Positions 26,651 through 37,936 of a DNA stretch of 61,651 nucleotides are shown here, one piece after another. The position numbers and the translations under genes are program-made. Below the pieces are notes generated by a model that searched no databases, was not told the origin of the DNA, and was given only the letters and a program-made list of their open reading frames with translations. Numbering within the stretch: position 1 is the stretch's first letter; each line of letters starts with the position of its first letter. Origin of the DNA: Domibacillus iocasae (GTDB lineage Bacteria > Bacillota > Bacilli > Bacillales > Domibacillaceae); contig NZ_MAMP01000006.1 in the NCBI RefSeq assembly GCF_001750285.1, positions 1 through 61,651 on the forward strand, in the 5' to 3' direction.

Positions 26651-26662
26651 GAGAGAAACAAT

Positions 26663-28300
26663 ATGAGATCAACATTTATGGGACTAGAAACCGCCAAGCG
26701 CGGCATGTTCACTCAGCAAAGTGCACTCTATACAACTGGTCACAACATTTCGAATGCAAATACACCGGGTTATTCACGCCAGCGTGTAAATTTTCAAACA
26801 ACCACTCCTTATCCAGCTGTCGGCTTAAACCGTCCAAATATTCCTGGTCAAATGGGAACAGGAGTTGAAGCAGGCTCTGTTCAGCGCATTCGTGATTCGT
26901 TTATTGATGTACAGTACCGGAATGAAAATAATAAACTAGGTTACTGGAGTGCCCGTGCCGATGCTTTCACAAAAGTGGAAGACATCGTTAATGAACCATC
27001 TACAGAAGGTTTGGCCGCGACGATGAGTGAACTTTGGGAATCATTACAGGTGCTTTCCACTTCGGCTGAAAATGATGGAGCGCGCAGTGTTGTCATTGAG
27101 CGGCTTCAGTCAGTGACGGATACGTTTAATTATATGGCTGACTCATTAAACGCCATTAAAAAAGATTTCGGAGATCAGACTGGTGTAACGATAGAAGCAG
27201 CGAATGGGATTCTTAAGCAGCTATTTGACGTTAACCAGCAAATTGCGGAAATAGAGCCGAACGGTTATTTGCCAAATGATTTATATGACAGGCGTGATTT
27301 GCTTGTCGATGAGCTTTCTCAATATATGAACATTTCTATTGAAATTGAAAAAATGTCGGTCGGAGGCAATTCGCTTGATATTGCAGAGGGTGTTTATCGT
27401 ATAAGTTTAATGAATGACGATGGCAGTGGAATTATGCTGATGGATCAAAACAACTACAAGCAAATCAGTTTCAGCAGTACGGACGCAGAAGAGTTTGATG
27501 TGCCTGCTGACAGTGTTTCTGCACTGTACTTTCATGAGTACGAGTACGATAAAGAATATCAGCTTACTGGCGCCCCCGTTGAAACAGTGGATTTTGCGAA
27601 TGGAACTGATGTTGTATTTGCGCGGGGAGAAATTCGCGGTCTCATTGAATCATATGGCTACAAGCATGACCCTGCCGATGCGACTGAAGATGTAAAAGGC
27701 ATTTATTCAGATGTTTTGGATAAGCTGGATAAGCTGGCATTTTCATTAGGGACAATGTTTAATGATATTTTTAAACTTGGTTATGATATGACAGGCGCTC
27801 AGGCAACAGAAGACGTGTTTGAACTGCCAATAGATTATAAAAACGCAGCATCAGAAATTAAGTTTAACGAAGCAATTACGCCTGAAAAAATAGCCGCTTC
27901 TACAACAGGTAGTGTAGGGAACGCTCAAAATGCACTGAACCTGGCGAATATTGGTTCTATGCTTCTAAGCGATACAGCAGTGGAATTGCTGGGGGGAGGC
28001 ACGTACGATGCCAATGGCAATTCTGAGATTAAGAGCGGTACGCTGAATTCTTTTTATGAATCTGTTATTGGGACTCTCGGCGTCGATTCAAAACAGGCTA
28101 AAAGAATGGAGGAAAATGTAACAGTCTTGAAAGATTCTGTCGTAACGAATCGCAATTCAATTTCTTCGGTTTCGTTGGATGAAGAAATGACGAACCTTAT
28201 TCAATTTCAGCATGCCTATAACGGTGCGGCGCGAATGATTACAGTAGTAGATGAAATGCTGGATAAAATCATTAACGGCATGGGTGTCGGAGGCCGTTAA
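26663..28300 (+). CDS. flgK: flagellar hook-associated protein FlgK
   Basis: 545-residue axial protein joining hook and filament. N-terminal rod-hook motif TTGHNISNANTPGYSRQRVN and C-terminal D0 helix (SLDEEMTNLIQFQHAYNGAARM, then VVDEMLDKIINGMG) are intact. The variable middle is acidic. SD AGGAGAG before ATG. Export uses the FlgN chaperone encoded just upstream. Confidence 0.96.
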   Translation: MRSTFMGLETAKRGMFTQQSALYTTGHNISNANTPGYSRQRVNFQTTTPYPAVGLNRPNIPGQMGTGVEAGSVQRIRDSFIDVQYRNENNKLGYWSARADAFTKVEDIVNEPSTEGLAATMSELWESLQVLSTSAENDGARSVVIERLQSVTDTFNYMADSLNAIKKDFGDQTGVTIEAANGILKQLFDVNQQIAEIEPNGYLPNDLYDRRDLLVDELSQYMNISIEIEKMSVGGNSLDIAEGVYRISLMNDDGSGIMLMDQNNYKQISFSSTDAEEFDVPADSVSALYFHEYEYDKEYQLTGAPVETVDFANGTDVVFARGEIRGLIESYGYKHDPADATEDVKGIYSDVLDKLDKLAFSLGTMFNDIFKLGYDMTGAQATEDVFELPIDYKNAASEIKFNEAITPEKIAASTTGSVGNAQNALNLANIGSMLLSDTAVELLGGGTYDANGNSEIKSGTLNSFYESVIGTLGVDSKQAKRMEENVTVLKDSVVTNRNSISSVSLDEEMTNLIQFQHAYNGAARMITVVDEMLDKIINGMGVGGR

Positions 28301-28317
28301 AAGAGGAGTGAAAAGCA

Positions 28318-29202
28318 ATGAGGGTAACACAAACAATGCTTTCTGCAAATTCTTTGAAAAATTTGCAGGACAGTATGCTGCGCATGGATAAATTAAATAC
28401 ACAAGTTTCAACACAGAAGAAAATTTCCAAGCCTTCTGACGATCCGGTCGTTGCGATGAAAGGAATTGTTTATCGCCGCAGCCTGGCTGAAGTCGAGCAG
28501 TTTCAGCGGAATTTTGGAGAAGCGTACAACTGGGTTGAAAATGCTGACTCAGCTCTTGATAAAGCGAAGCTGGCATTAGACCGTGTACGTGAACTTGTTG
28601 TTCAAACATCAAATGACACATATGATACAGAGCAAAGACAAGCCGCAAAAGCTGAAATTGAACAGCTGAAAGAGCATTTAATTGAAATTGCTAATACAAA
28701 ATTCGGGGAAAAGTATTTATTTAATGGAACTGATACATTAGATGCGCCAGTTTCTGATACAGGTGTCCCTATAAACCCTCCGAATAATGAGGAAGTGGAA
28801 ATTGAACTATCACCGGGTGTATACGTTCAAGTAAACATTCCGCAAAGTTCCGCATTTTCAAATGGGACAACCGATGTTTTTACAGTCGTACAAAATGTTA
28901 TTAATGAGCTGGATAGCGGAACTAGTACAGATCTAAGTGCATTATTAACAGAGATTGATGATCAAATTTCGTCTAACACGACAGCCCGCGCCCAAATCGG
29001 GGCACGTTTTAACCGAATCGAGTTGATGGAGGCACGCATGGCGGAGCAAAAAGTCGTAGCATCCCGCATTATGTCAGAAAATGAAGATGTCGACTTTGAG
29101 CAGGTTGTAACCGAATTAACCGTTCAAGAAACAGTTCATAAGGCGGCACTTTCTGTAGCATCCCGCATTATTCAGCCGACATTAATGGATTATCTCCGTT
29201 AA
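28318..29202 (+). CDS. flgL: flagellar hook-filament junction protein FlgL
   Basis: 294-residue flagellin-like junction protein: MRVTQTMLSANSLKNLQDSM start, KKISKPSDDPVVAMKG, then YLFNGTDT. The C-terminal D0/D1 stretch SRIMSENEDVDFEQVVTELT leads to the end IQPTLMDYLR. It sits between FlgK and filament. GAGGAG SD; 17 bases after flgK. Confidence 0.96.
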   Translation: MRVTQTMLSANSLKNLQDSMLRMDKLNTQVSTQKKISKPSDDPVVAMKGIVYRRSLAEVEQFQRNFGEAYNWVENADSALDKAKLALDRVRELVVQTSNDTYDTEQRQAAKAEIEQLKEHLIEIANTKFGEKYLFNGTDTLDAPVSDTGVPINPPNNEEVEIELSPGVYVQVNIPQSSAFSNGTTDVFTVVQNVINELDSGTSTDLSALLTEIDDQISSNTTARAQIGARFNRIELMEARMAEQKVVASRIMSENEDVDFEQVVTELTVQETVHKAALSVASRIIQPTLMDYLR

Positions 29203-29218
29203 ATAGGGGGAATAGACT

Positions 29219-29779
29219 GTGAATATAACCACGCTGGATTATACAATTACGAATGCAAAGCTTAAGATGCGTACCTCTCCTGCAGCATTATCGATTCAGC
29301 AGCCGGATGCTTCTGTAGATCTTCGGCAGCCCAAAGCGGACATGAGTATTCAGACGACACCGGGACAGCTGCGGATTGACCAGTCTCAGGCATTTGCGGA
29401 CGCTGGCCGGAAAGATGTGTTTCAGCTGACGCGGGAAACGGCAGCAAAAGCACGGCAAAAAGCACTGGAAGGTACCGGTCGCCGCGCAATGGAAGGACGG
29501 GAGCTGGCGGATATCCATAAAGTCGATAATGCGATTCAACAGCAGGCAAAGCGCAAATCTGCCCGCAATTTTGAAACAGGGCTTACCTGGATTCCTTCAT
29601 ATGGAAGCGTGAAAATCGATTATCAGGTTGGAGATGTTGTCATTAATGTCCAAACCCATCAAGTGGAAAACAACACACGCGCCAACAAACCAGTGATCAA
29701 TTATCAGCCCGGCGATGTCAGCTTTCAGCTAATCCAATCTCCGTTCGTCCGCTTTCAGGCAGTTAACAAAACGATTTAA
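29219..29779 (+). CDS. yviE: YviE family protein (DUF6470)
   Basis: 186-residue soluble protein at the yviE position between flgL and fliW. Start GTG 29219 with GGGGG SD. N-terminal repeated short strands (LSIQQPDASVDLRQP, then MSIQTTPGQLRIDQS), a charged helical middle, and similar strands at the C-terminus (GSVKIDYQVGDVVINVQ, YQPGDVSFQL). Function unknown. The conserved neighbourhood implies a role in late flagellar assembly. Confidence 0.88.
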   Translation: MNITTLDYTITNAKLKMRTSPAALSIQQPDASVDLRQPKADMSIQTTPGQLRIDQSQAFADAGRKDVFQLTRETAAKARQKALEGTGRRAMEGRELADIHKVDNAIQQQAKRKSARNFETGLTWIPSYGSVKIDYQVGDVVINVQTHQVENNTRANKPVINYQPGDVSFQLIQSPFVRFQAVNKTI

Positions 29780-29791
29780 AGGGTGATCAAT

Positions 29792-30226
29792 GTGAAGATC
29801 AAAACGAAGTATCACGGTGAAAAAGAGATTAAACAAGAGGATATTTTAACATTCTCAAGCGGTGTTCCTAGCTTTGAAAATGAGAAGAAATTTGTCCTTC
29901 TTGCGTTTCCAGATAACAACATTTTTTATGCACTTCAATCAGTGTCTACACCGGATTTAAGCTTTGTTGTCACAGATCCATTTTCCTTTTTTATCGATTA
30001 CAATGTAAAAATTGACGATGCGACAATTGATGCCCTTGCCATTGAGAAAGAAGAGGATGTTACCCTTTTGAATATCCTGACAGTACGAGATCCATTTGAA
30101 GAAACGACTGCGAATCTGCAGGCGCCGGTCGTCATTAATAAAAAAACACGTAGCGGACGCCAGCTGATTTTAACCGGCACGCCGTATGAAACACGCCATA
30201 ACCTGTTTCAGGTGAAGGAGGCATAA
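29792..30226 (+). CDS. fliW: flagellar assembly factor FliW
   Basis: 144 residues, FliW beta-barrel family: TKYHGEKEIKQEDILTF start, GVPSFENEKKFVLL, VTDPFSFFIDY. FliW binds flagellin or CsrA in exclusion: free flagellin titrates FliW and so releases CsrA to block hag translation. I chose GTG 29792 (AAAGGGTG six bases upstream, matching other FliW N-termini) over the GTG at 29783, which lies in the SD. csrA follows after 3 bases. Confidence 0.94.
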   Translation: MKIKTKYHGEKEIKQEDILTFSSGVPSFENEKKFVLLAFPDNNIFYALQSVSTPDLSFVVTDPFSFFIDYNVKIDDATIDALAIEKEEDVTLLNILTVRDPFEETTANLQAPVVINKKTRSGRQLILTGTPYETRHNLFQVKEA

Positions 30227-30229
30227 CCG

Positions 30230-30457
30230 ATGCTTGTTCTTACGCGAAAACCAGGTGAGTCGCTTATGATCGGTGACGAGATTGAAATCACAGTTGTCGC
30301 TGTTTCCGGTGACCAGGTGAAGCTTGGCATTAATGCTCCAAAGCATATTGATATTCACCGGAAAGAAATTTACGTTGCGATCGGCAGCGAAAATAAATCG
30401 GCCTCTGCCGGTGTGACGGATTTGTCCGGCCTTTTTAAACTCCCTCCAACGAAATAA
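30230..30457 (+). CDS. csrA: carbon storage / translational regulator CsrA
   Basis: 75 residues: [39 protein letters not shown], with Arg44-type RNA-contact region retained and the usual longer Bacillus C-tail. It is a homodimer that binds GGA-bearing hairpins. A perfect candidate target is present in the hag leader at 32226-32262. SD AAGGAGG before ATG. Confidence 0.96.
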   Translation: MLVLTRKPGESLMIGDEIEITVVAVSGDQVKLGINAPKHIDIHRKEIYVAIGSENKSASAGVTDLSGLFKLPPTK

Positions 30458-30474
30458 GTGGATGGGAGTTTTTT
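30437..30474 (+). terminator. terminator overlapping the csrA end
   Basis: AAACTCCC (30437-30444, inside csrA) pairs with GGGAGTTT, followed by TTTTT; 19-nt loop. Confidence 0.75.
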
Positions 30475-30860
30475 AGTGAAAGGAATGGCTGTTGGGCAAA
30501 AAAATTTAAGCCGGAAAAATTAGTCCTATAGCCGGAAAAATTTTTATCGGTCCTAGCTGTCTAAAATCTGGATCCAGATTATTTTTTAGACTCGCCAGTG
30601 AAAAATACTACATGATTTCCGATATAAGAAGAAAACCAGAAAGGAACTTGATGATGATATGGGGAACTCACCGTTTCTGGGAAAATGTGTGCGGATTTAT
30701 GGGTTGAATTAGGTCTCTCGCAACGCCGGCACGACAAAAAAATCATGACCCGGATAAAAGCTATTATCGCCATAATGATTTAGGCGAACCAGCCGCAGCA
30801 AAGCATTTTGCAACTGCTGAAGTAAATGTTTCATATTAGAAATTAAAAAAGGTGATTATA
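30458..30860. other. 403-bp intergenic region with repeats, palindrome and unexplained sequence
   Basis: It contains two GCCGGAAAAA units (30510 and 30531, 21 bases apart) of the same kind as at 16866-16975. A perfect palindrome AATCTGGATCCAGATT (30565-30580), extended by CTAA/TTAG and a T-run, resembles a terminator. About 270 bases follow without an intact frame. Short open stretches after 30640 could be relics of a lost gene, but I do not recognise one. Confidence 0.45.
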
Positions 30861-32108
30861 TTGAAGTTTACTATTATTGAAACCAGAACAGCTCCGACTA
30901 TACAAGTAGAAATAAATGAGCAGAACCGGGTCTTTCATAGTAAATATGATCCGTTAAAAGAAGCTGAGACATGGGCGAATAAGGCATTAGAAGAAGTGGA
31001 AGTTAATGACCCCATCCTGGTTTTCGGAATCGGCGCGGGGCACCACATCATGAAATTAGCTGAAGCACTTCCGAAGCAGACAATTCACGTCGTTGAACTC
31101 AATTCGAAATATGAACAATGGTTTAGAACAACATCATTTTATGAAACAATTCGCTCGTTTGAAAATGTGCGTTTTCAGCCAATCAAAGAAGCAGCCTCCT
31201 TTTTAACGCGCATTCATCAAAATAATGTTCTGATTCAAAAAACGGCGATGGACATTGTTCCGGAAGAATTTGAAAGCATAAAAGAAATGCTGAAAGACTT
31301 CCAAATACAAAAAGACTCGATAAAAAACCAAATTGATAACATGACAACGAACTTCAAAAAAAACGTCCGGCTTCAAGACCCGGGAATTGGTGAACTGAAA
31401 GATAAATATAGAGGCAAAAAAATGATTCTTGTATCTGCCGGACCGTCACTCGATAAACAACTCCCGCTTTTAAAACAAATTCATGATGAAAAGGAGATTA
31501 TCATCGCATCGGTCGGCACCGCTGTAAAACCACTATTAAAAAGCGGGATCACACCGGACTTTTTTATGGTCATCGATCCAAATGAGCCGACCATGCACCA
31601 GCTTGAAGGCATAAATTTACCAAATACGCCGCTTTTTTATCTTAGTACAGCTTATCATAATACCATTCTGCTTCATAAAGGACCTCGAAGGATTGTCTGG
31701 CAAAACGGATTTCAAAAGGCACATTTACCCGCGGATGAAAGAAATGACCCTTTAATGGAAACAGGTGGGTCTGTCGCTACCGCTTTGTTGGATACCATGG
31801 TCTTTCTTGGTGGAGAACAAATTGCACTTGTCGGCCAGGATCTTGCATTCACCAATAGCATGAGTCACGCCAGTAACACAGCTGCAGGAAGAAAAGTAGA
31901 AGGAACCGTTATGGTAACAAAAAGCTACAATCAAATTGACAAAGTTCCAACATCAAAAAATTTAACAATTTATCGAAAGTGGTTTGAGAGGTATGCTAAA
32001 AAGAAACCATTGAATCTAAAACTTTATAACTGTACAGAAGGCGGAGCTTACATAGATGGATGGGAACATGTCAAACTCTCTACTTTTCAACATTTAACCA
32101 AAAAATAA
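30861..32108 (+). CDS. motility-associated factor glycosyltransferase (Maf, DUF115)
   Basis: 415-residue Maf-type protein. N-terminal Rossmann-like part with DPILVFGIGAGHHIMKLAE and VVELNSKYEQWF; central MptE-like DUF115 domain (MILVSAGPSLDKQLPLL, then GITPDFFMVIDPNEP, VGQDLAFTNSMSHA), ending with YNCTEGGAYIDGW. Maf proteins move nonulosonic acids such as pseudaminic acid onto Ser/Thr of flagellin. The gene lies immediately before hag. TTG 30861 follows GGTG by 6 bases; a GTG at 30852 overlaps the SD. It is shorter than the Maf at 33159 because it lacks the C-terminal helical tail. Confidence 0.88.
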   Translation: MKFTIIETRTAPTIQVEINEQNRVFHSKYDPLKEAETWANKALEEVEVNDPILVFGIGAGHHIMKLAEALPKQTIHVVELNSKYEQWFRTTSFYETIRSFENVRFQPIKEAASFLTRIHQNNVLIQKTAMDIVPEEFESIKEMLKDFQIQKDSIKNQIDNMTTNFKKNVRLQDPGIGELKDKYRGKKMILVSAGPSLDKQLPLLKQIHDEKEIIIASVGTAVKPLLKSGITPDFFMVIDPNEPTMHQLEGINLPNTPLFYLSTAYHNTILLHKGPRRIVWQNGFQKAHLPADERNDPLMETGGSVATALLDTMVFLGGEQIALVGQDLAFTNSMSHASNTAAGRKVEGTVMVTKSYNQIDKVPTSKNLTIYRKWFERYAKKKPLNLKLYNCTEGGAYIDGWEHVKLSTFQHLTKK

Positions 32109-32131
32109 GTGAAAAAAGATGAAAAAGTTAT

Positions 32132-32157
32132 TAAACATTTAAAAACTCAGACGATAA
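32132..32157 (+). promoter_or_regulatory. SigD promoter of hag
   Basis: TAAA (32132-32135), 14-base spacer, GACGATAA (32150-32157). It resembles the flgM promoter, down to identical TTAAACATTT around the -35. Confidence 0.88.
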
Positions 32158-32225
32158 TAGTAATGTAAGCAAACCAGAACAGGGCGGCCGACCTAGGATG
32201 GATTGATTGCTGAACATATGGAAAC

Positions 32226-32262
32226 CTGTTCACAAGGACGTGAACAGCCAGACTCAAGGAGG
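32226..32262 (+). promoter_or_regulatory. CsrA-binding leader of hag
   Basis: CTGTTCAC (32226-32233) / GTGAACAG (32240-32247) is a perfect 8-bp stem that presents AAGGAC in the loop. Together ACAAGGACGT fits the CsrA SELEX-type consensus. A second CAAGGAGG (32255-32262) is the hag Shine-Dalgarno. Paired sites of this kind let a CsrA dimer block ribosome access, as described for B. subtilis hag. Confidence 0.88.
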
Positions 32263-32271
32263 AAATTTATA

Positions 32272-33084
32272 ATGATTATCAATCACAATATTCAAGCGAT
32301 GAATACGTATCGCCAATTTGGTGCTGCAAACGTTGCACAGGGTAAATCAATGGAGAAACTTTCTTCAGGTCTTCGTATTAACCGTGCAGGCGACGATGCT
32401 GCAGGTTTGGCAATCTCTGAAAAAATGCGTGGACAAATCCGCGGTCTTGACATGGCATCTAAAAATGCTCAAGATTCAATCTCATTAATCCAAACAGCTG
32501 AAGGTGCATTGAATGAAACTCATTCAATCCTTCAACGTATGCGTGAACTTGCAGTACAATCAGCAAATGACACAAACGTAACTGCTGACCGTGCAGCTCT
32601 ACAAGATGAGGTAAAAGAATTAATCAGCGAAATTGATCGTATTGCTTCTGATACAGAATTCAATACTCAAAATCTTTTAGGTGGCGGTTTCACATCAAAA
32701 GTATTTCATATTGGTGCAAACTCTAGCCAAAATATTACATTAGATATTGCTACTATGACAGCAAATGGCTTAGCTGTTAGCGGATTGTCTATCAGTTCTC
32801 AAGCTGCAGCGAACGATGCAATCACTACTATCAATAACGCGATTGAAGAAGTATCAAAAGAACGTGCTAAACTTGGTGCGAACCAAAACCGTTTAGAACA
32901 CACTATTAACAACCTTGGAACATCTTCTGAAAACTTAAGCGCCGCTGAATCACGTGTTCGCGACGTTGACATGGCGAAAGAAATGATGAACCAAACGAAA
33001 AACAACATCTTGTCTCAAGCAGCACAAGCAATGCTTGCGCAAGCTAACCAAGCTCCACAAAGTGTTCTTCAATTACTTGGTTAA
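32272..33084 (+). CDS. hag: flagellin Hag (main filament protein)
   Basis: 270-residue flagellin with intact D0/D1 at both ends (MIINHNIQAMNTYRQFG; SGLRINRAGDDAAGLAISEK; end AQANQAPQSVLQLLG) and a very short centre. Own SigD promoter, long leader with CsrA sites, AAGGAGG SD and strong terminator indicate a high-output monocistronic gene. Codon use is strongly biased towards a small set (GCA, ACA, CAA, CGT, CTT), unlike the copy at 24917. Maf-type glycosyltransferases flank it on both sides, so surface Ser/Thr in the centre (e.g. NGLAVSGLSISSQA) are probable glycan sites. Confidence 0.97.
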   Translation: MIINHNIQAMNTYRQFGAANVAQGKSMEKLSSGLRINRAGDDAAGLAISEKMRGQIRGLDMASKNAQDSISLIQTAEGALNETHSILQRMRELAVQSANDTNVTADRAALQDEVKELISEIDRIASDTEFNTQNLLGGGFTSKVFHIGANSSQNITLDIATMTANGLAVSGLSISSQAAANDAITTINNAIEEVSKERAKLGANQNRLEHTINNLGTSSENLSAAESRVRDVDMAKEMMNQTKNNILSQAAQAMLAQANQAPQSVLQLLG

Positions 33085-33092
33085 TATTTCCG

Positions 33093-33118
33093 AAAAGCAA
33101 CCTTTGTGGTTGCTTTTT
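33093..33118 (+). terminator. terminator of hag
   Basis: AAAAGCAACC / GGTTGCTTTTT, 10-bp stem with 5-nt loop. Confidence 0.93.
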
Positions 33119-33158
33119 CACTATCAATAAAATTTTAGCAGGAAAGGTGGTAAGGAAG

Positions 33159-34898
33159 ATGGACATTCAATTAATTCCATGCAAAAGATCCGATAGTCAA
33201 ACATTAAAATACCAAAATTACTTTCTGCATAGTGTCTATAACCCGGAAGACGAAGCAAAAAAATTTGCAGAAAAAAATTATCAGAAAGGAAATTTACATA
33301 TTTTATACGGGATTGGTCTAGGTTACTATGCATTAGAGATAAGTGAATTATTTTCGGAAAAAGACCATCTTTTAATAGTGGAACCGAATGAAGAAATTTA
33401 CCAAACTGCTGAACAAAATGGTTTTTTAGAAATATTGAAAGAAAAACAAAATGTAACAATATGTACCTTCTCAGAAGGGGATACTGTTAGAAATAACTTA
33501 AAAATTTTTCTGGCTAAATTTAAAAATAAGCATAAATTTATCACCTCTAATAACTACAGTAAACTATTTCCAAACGAGTTAGACCAAATTGGTGAATGGA
33601 TCAAAGAATACTTACTTACAGAAATTCTGAATTTAAACACGGTACACTTATTTGCTGAATCATGGCAAAGAAATTTTATACACAATTTATACTCACTTTT
33701 TGAAGCTTACCCAATCAATAATTTGCACAAATCTATTAAAAAGCCGATTATAATTGCCTCAGGAGGTCCCTCACTTTTAAAACATCTCAAATTATTAGAA
33801 TTAAAAAGAAGCCAGTTTTTTTTAATTGCAGCGGGTTCGACAATAAATAGTTTAATCAAATATAATATTCAGCCTGATTTAATTGTGAGTATCGATGGCG
33901 GCCTGCCGAATTACGAGCATTTTGAGTCCCTGGATGTGACCATTCCCTTAGCATGTGCATTTACGTTGCATGAAGGTATAGCAAAAGAATACAAAGGTGA
34001 TAAGATTGTTTTTCATGTGACACAGGATGGAGTATATGAGCAATTAGTTCATAAATTTATGGATAGCGAAATCGCTTCTTTTTATACCGGGCCTTCAGTA
34101 GCGAATATATCCTTAAATATTGCAACCTATTTAACCGATTTCCCAATTTGTTTGATTGGCCAGGATTTGTCATATACAAATAATCTAACTCACGCTGCAG
34201 GAAACCTACACAGCAAAACAATTAATGAAGAATATAAGTCGAAAAGAAAAATGATGGAAAGAGAAGGGTATCATGGAGGTCAGGTATTAACAGACGCCGC
34301 TTTTATGTCAATGAAAAATTGGTTTGAAGACTTTTTAAAAATCAGTGAAGATTCTGATCGAATTTACAACTGTACAGAAGGCGGAGTGAAAATCCTCGGC
34401 ATGAATCAAATGTCGTTTGCTCAATTTTTAAATGAAAATGCCCCTAGCACCGGGGACGAAAATGAATTTGCGGATAAACAATTTGTAAATGAAAAAACAC
34501 TAGAGCAGTGGCGATCATTTTATTCTCATTTGCAAGAAACACTGAATAATATGGAAAAAGCTCAATATGCTGTTAAGCAAGCAAAAAGAAAACTAGAAAA
34601 TAGAACTTCATTAACAAATAATATCCTCAGAACTTTAGAAAAGCAGGATAAAAAGTTGAAAAATGCAATGGAAGATAATTTTTTGCATCTTGTTTTGAAT
34701 CCCTATCTTTATATGCTTCATTATGAGAAAGAAGATGAAACGTTAGAAGGAAAAGAAAATGAAAAAGAAAAAGCGATGATTGAAAAATCGTTAAAGTTAT
34801 ATAATACCATTAATAAAGCAGTAGACAGCATCTTCCCCGATGTTAAAATGATTATAGAAAAGACAAAGAAGAAAATCGATTTATTAGAAAAAGAATAA
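33159..34898 (+). CDS. second Maf-type (DUF115) flagellin glycosyltransferase
   Basis: 579 residues. It has the same plan as the Maf at 30861: HSVYNPEDEAKKFAEK, the glycine motif LHILYGIGLGYYALEI, then DUF115 with IIIASGGPSLLKHLKLL, IQPDLIVSIDGGLP, IGQDLSYTNNLTHAAG and RIYNCTEGGVKILG. A Lys/Glu-rich helical C-terminal tail (about 430-579) is extra. Probably glycosylates flagellin with pseudaminic acid or the second sugar made here. The ATG at 33159 is used because AAAGGTGG is then 8 bases away. The gene is AT-richer than the core flagellar genes, which hints at transfer. Confidence 0.88.
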   Translation: MDIQLIPCKRSDSQTLKYQNYFLHSVYNPEDEAKKFAEKNYQKGNLHILYGIGLGYYALEISELFSEKDHLLIVEPNEEIYQTAEQNGFLEILKEKQNVTICTFSEGDTVRNNLKIFLAKFKNKHKFITSNNYSKLFPNELDQIGEWIKEYLLTEILNLNTVHLFAESWQRNFIHNLYSLFEAYPINNLHKSIKKPIIIASGGPSLLKHLKLLELKRSQFFLIAAGSTINSLIKYNIQPDLIVSIDGGLPNYEHFESLDVTIPLACAFTLHEGIAKEYKGDKIVFHVTQDGVYEQLVHKFMDSEIASFYTGPSVANISLNIATYLTDFPICLIGQDLSYTNNLTHAAGNLHSKTINEEYKSKRKMMEREGYHGGQVLTDAAFMSMKNWFEDFLKISEDSDRIYNCTEGGVKILGMNQMSFAQFLNENAPSTGDENEFADKQFVNEKTLEQWRSFYSHLQETLNNMEKAQYAVKQAKRKLENRTSLTNNILRTLEKQDKKLKNAMEDNFLHLVLNPYLYMLHYEKEDETLEGKENEKEKAMIEKSLKLYNTINKAVDSIFPDVKMIIEKTKKKIDLLEKE

Positions 34899-34927
34899 TG
34901 TAATTAAGTTGAAGGAGTTAATAAGAC

Positions 34928-35284
34928 ATGGAGCATGAAGAATTAATTTTAGATACAGTAGGAAGCTTAAAAGAATTTCTTCCTAAAATAGCAAGTGCCT
35001 GCTTATCTATAGCTGAAGAATTAAGAGATAACAATGAGAGTGAAGCGATGAAGCAAATTAATCAATTTACAGATGCAGTTGATTGGTCGATCCAGGCGAT
35101 TAATGGAATTAAATCGTTAAACTATCCTCTTGATATTAATACAACCGGAATCAATGAGTTTTTAATTGAGGCTCAAGAAGGTCTAGAGGCGAATGACCTC
35201 GTGATCGTTGCGGATATGTTCGAATATGAAATTCTTCCTCAAATTGAAAATTGGCTTCAAGAGGTACAAGCAATAACTCATTAA
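34928..35284 (+). CDS. small acidic helical protein of unknown function
   Basis: 118 residues, acidic, predicted as helices only (LILDTVGSLKEFLPKIASAC, then SEAMKQINQFTDAVDWSIQA), no signal or membrane segment. It stands between the second Maf and the Maf-N/CgeB-like gene with GAAGGAG-type SD, so is surely translated with them. Size and helical character recall secretion chaperones such as FliS or FlgN, but there is no motif to prove it. Could be an accessory subunit of the glycosyltransferases. Confidence 0.75.
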   Translation: MEHEELILDTVGSLKEFLPKIASACLSIAEELRDNNESEAMKQINQFTDAVDWSIQAINGIKSLNYPLDINTTGINEFLIEAQEGLEANDLVIVADMFEYEILPQIENWLQEVQAITH

Positions 35285-35310
35285 ATGTCTAATTTTGAAG
35301 AGGTTGTGCC

Positions 35311-37900
<2,590 letters not shown>

Positions 37901-37936
37901 AGGATACTGCATTTCTTTTTTTGGGAGGGCGACTAA

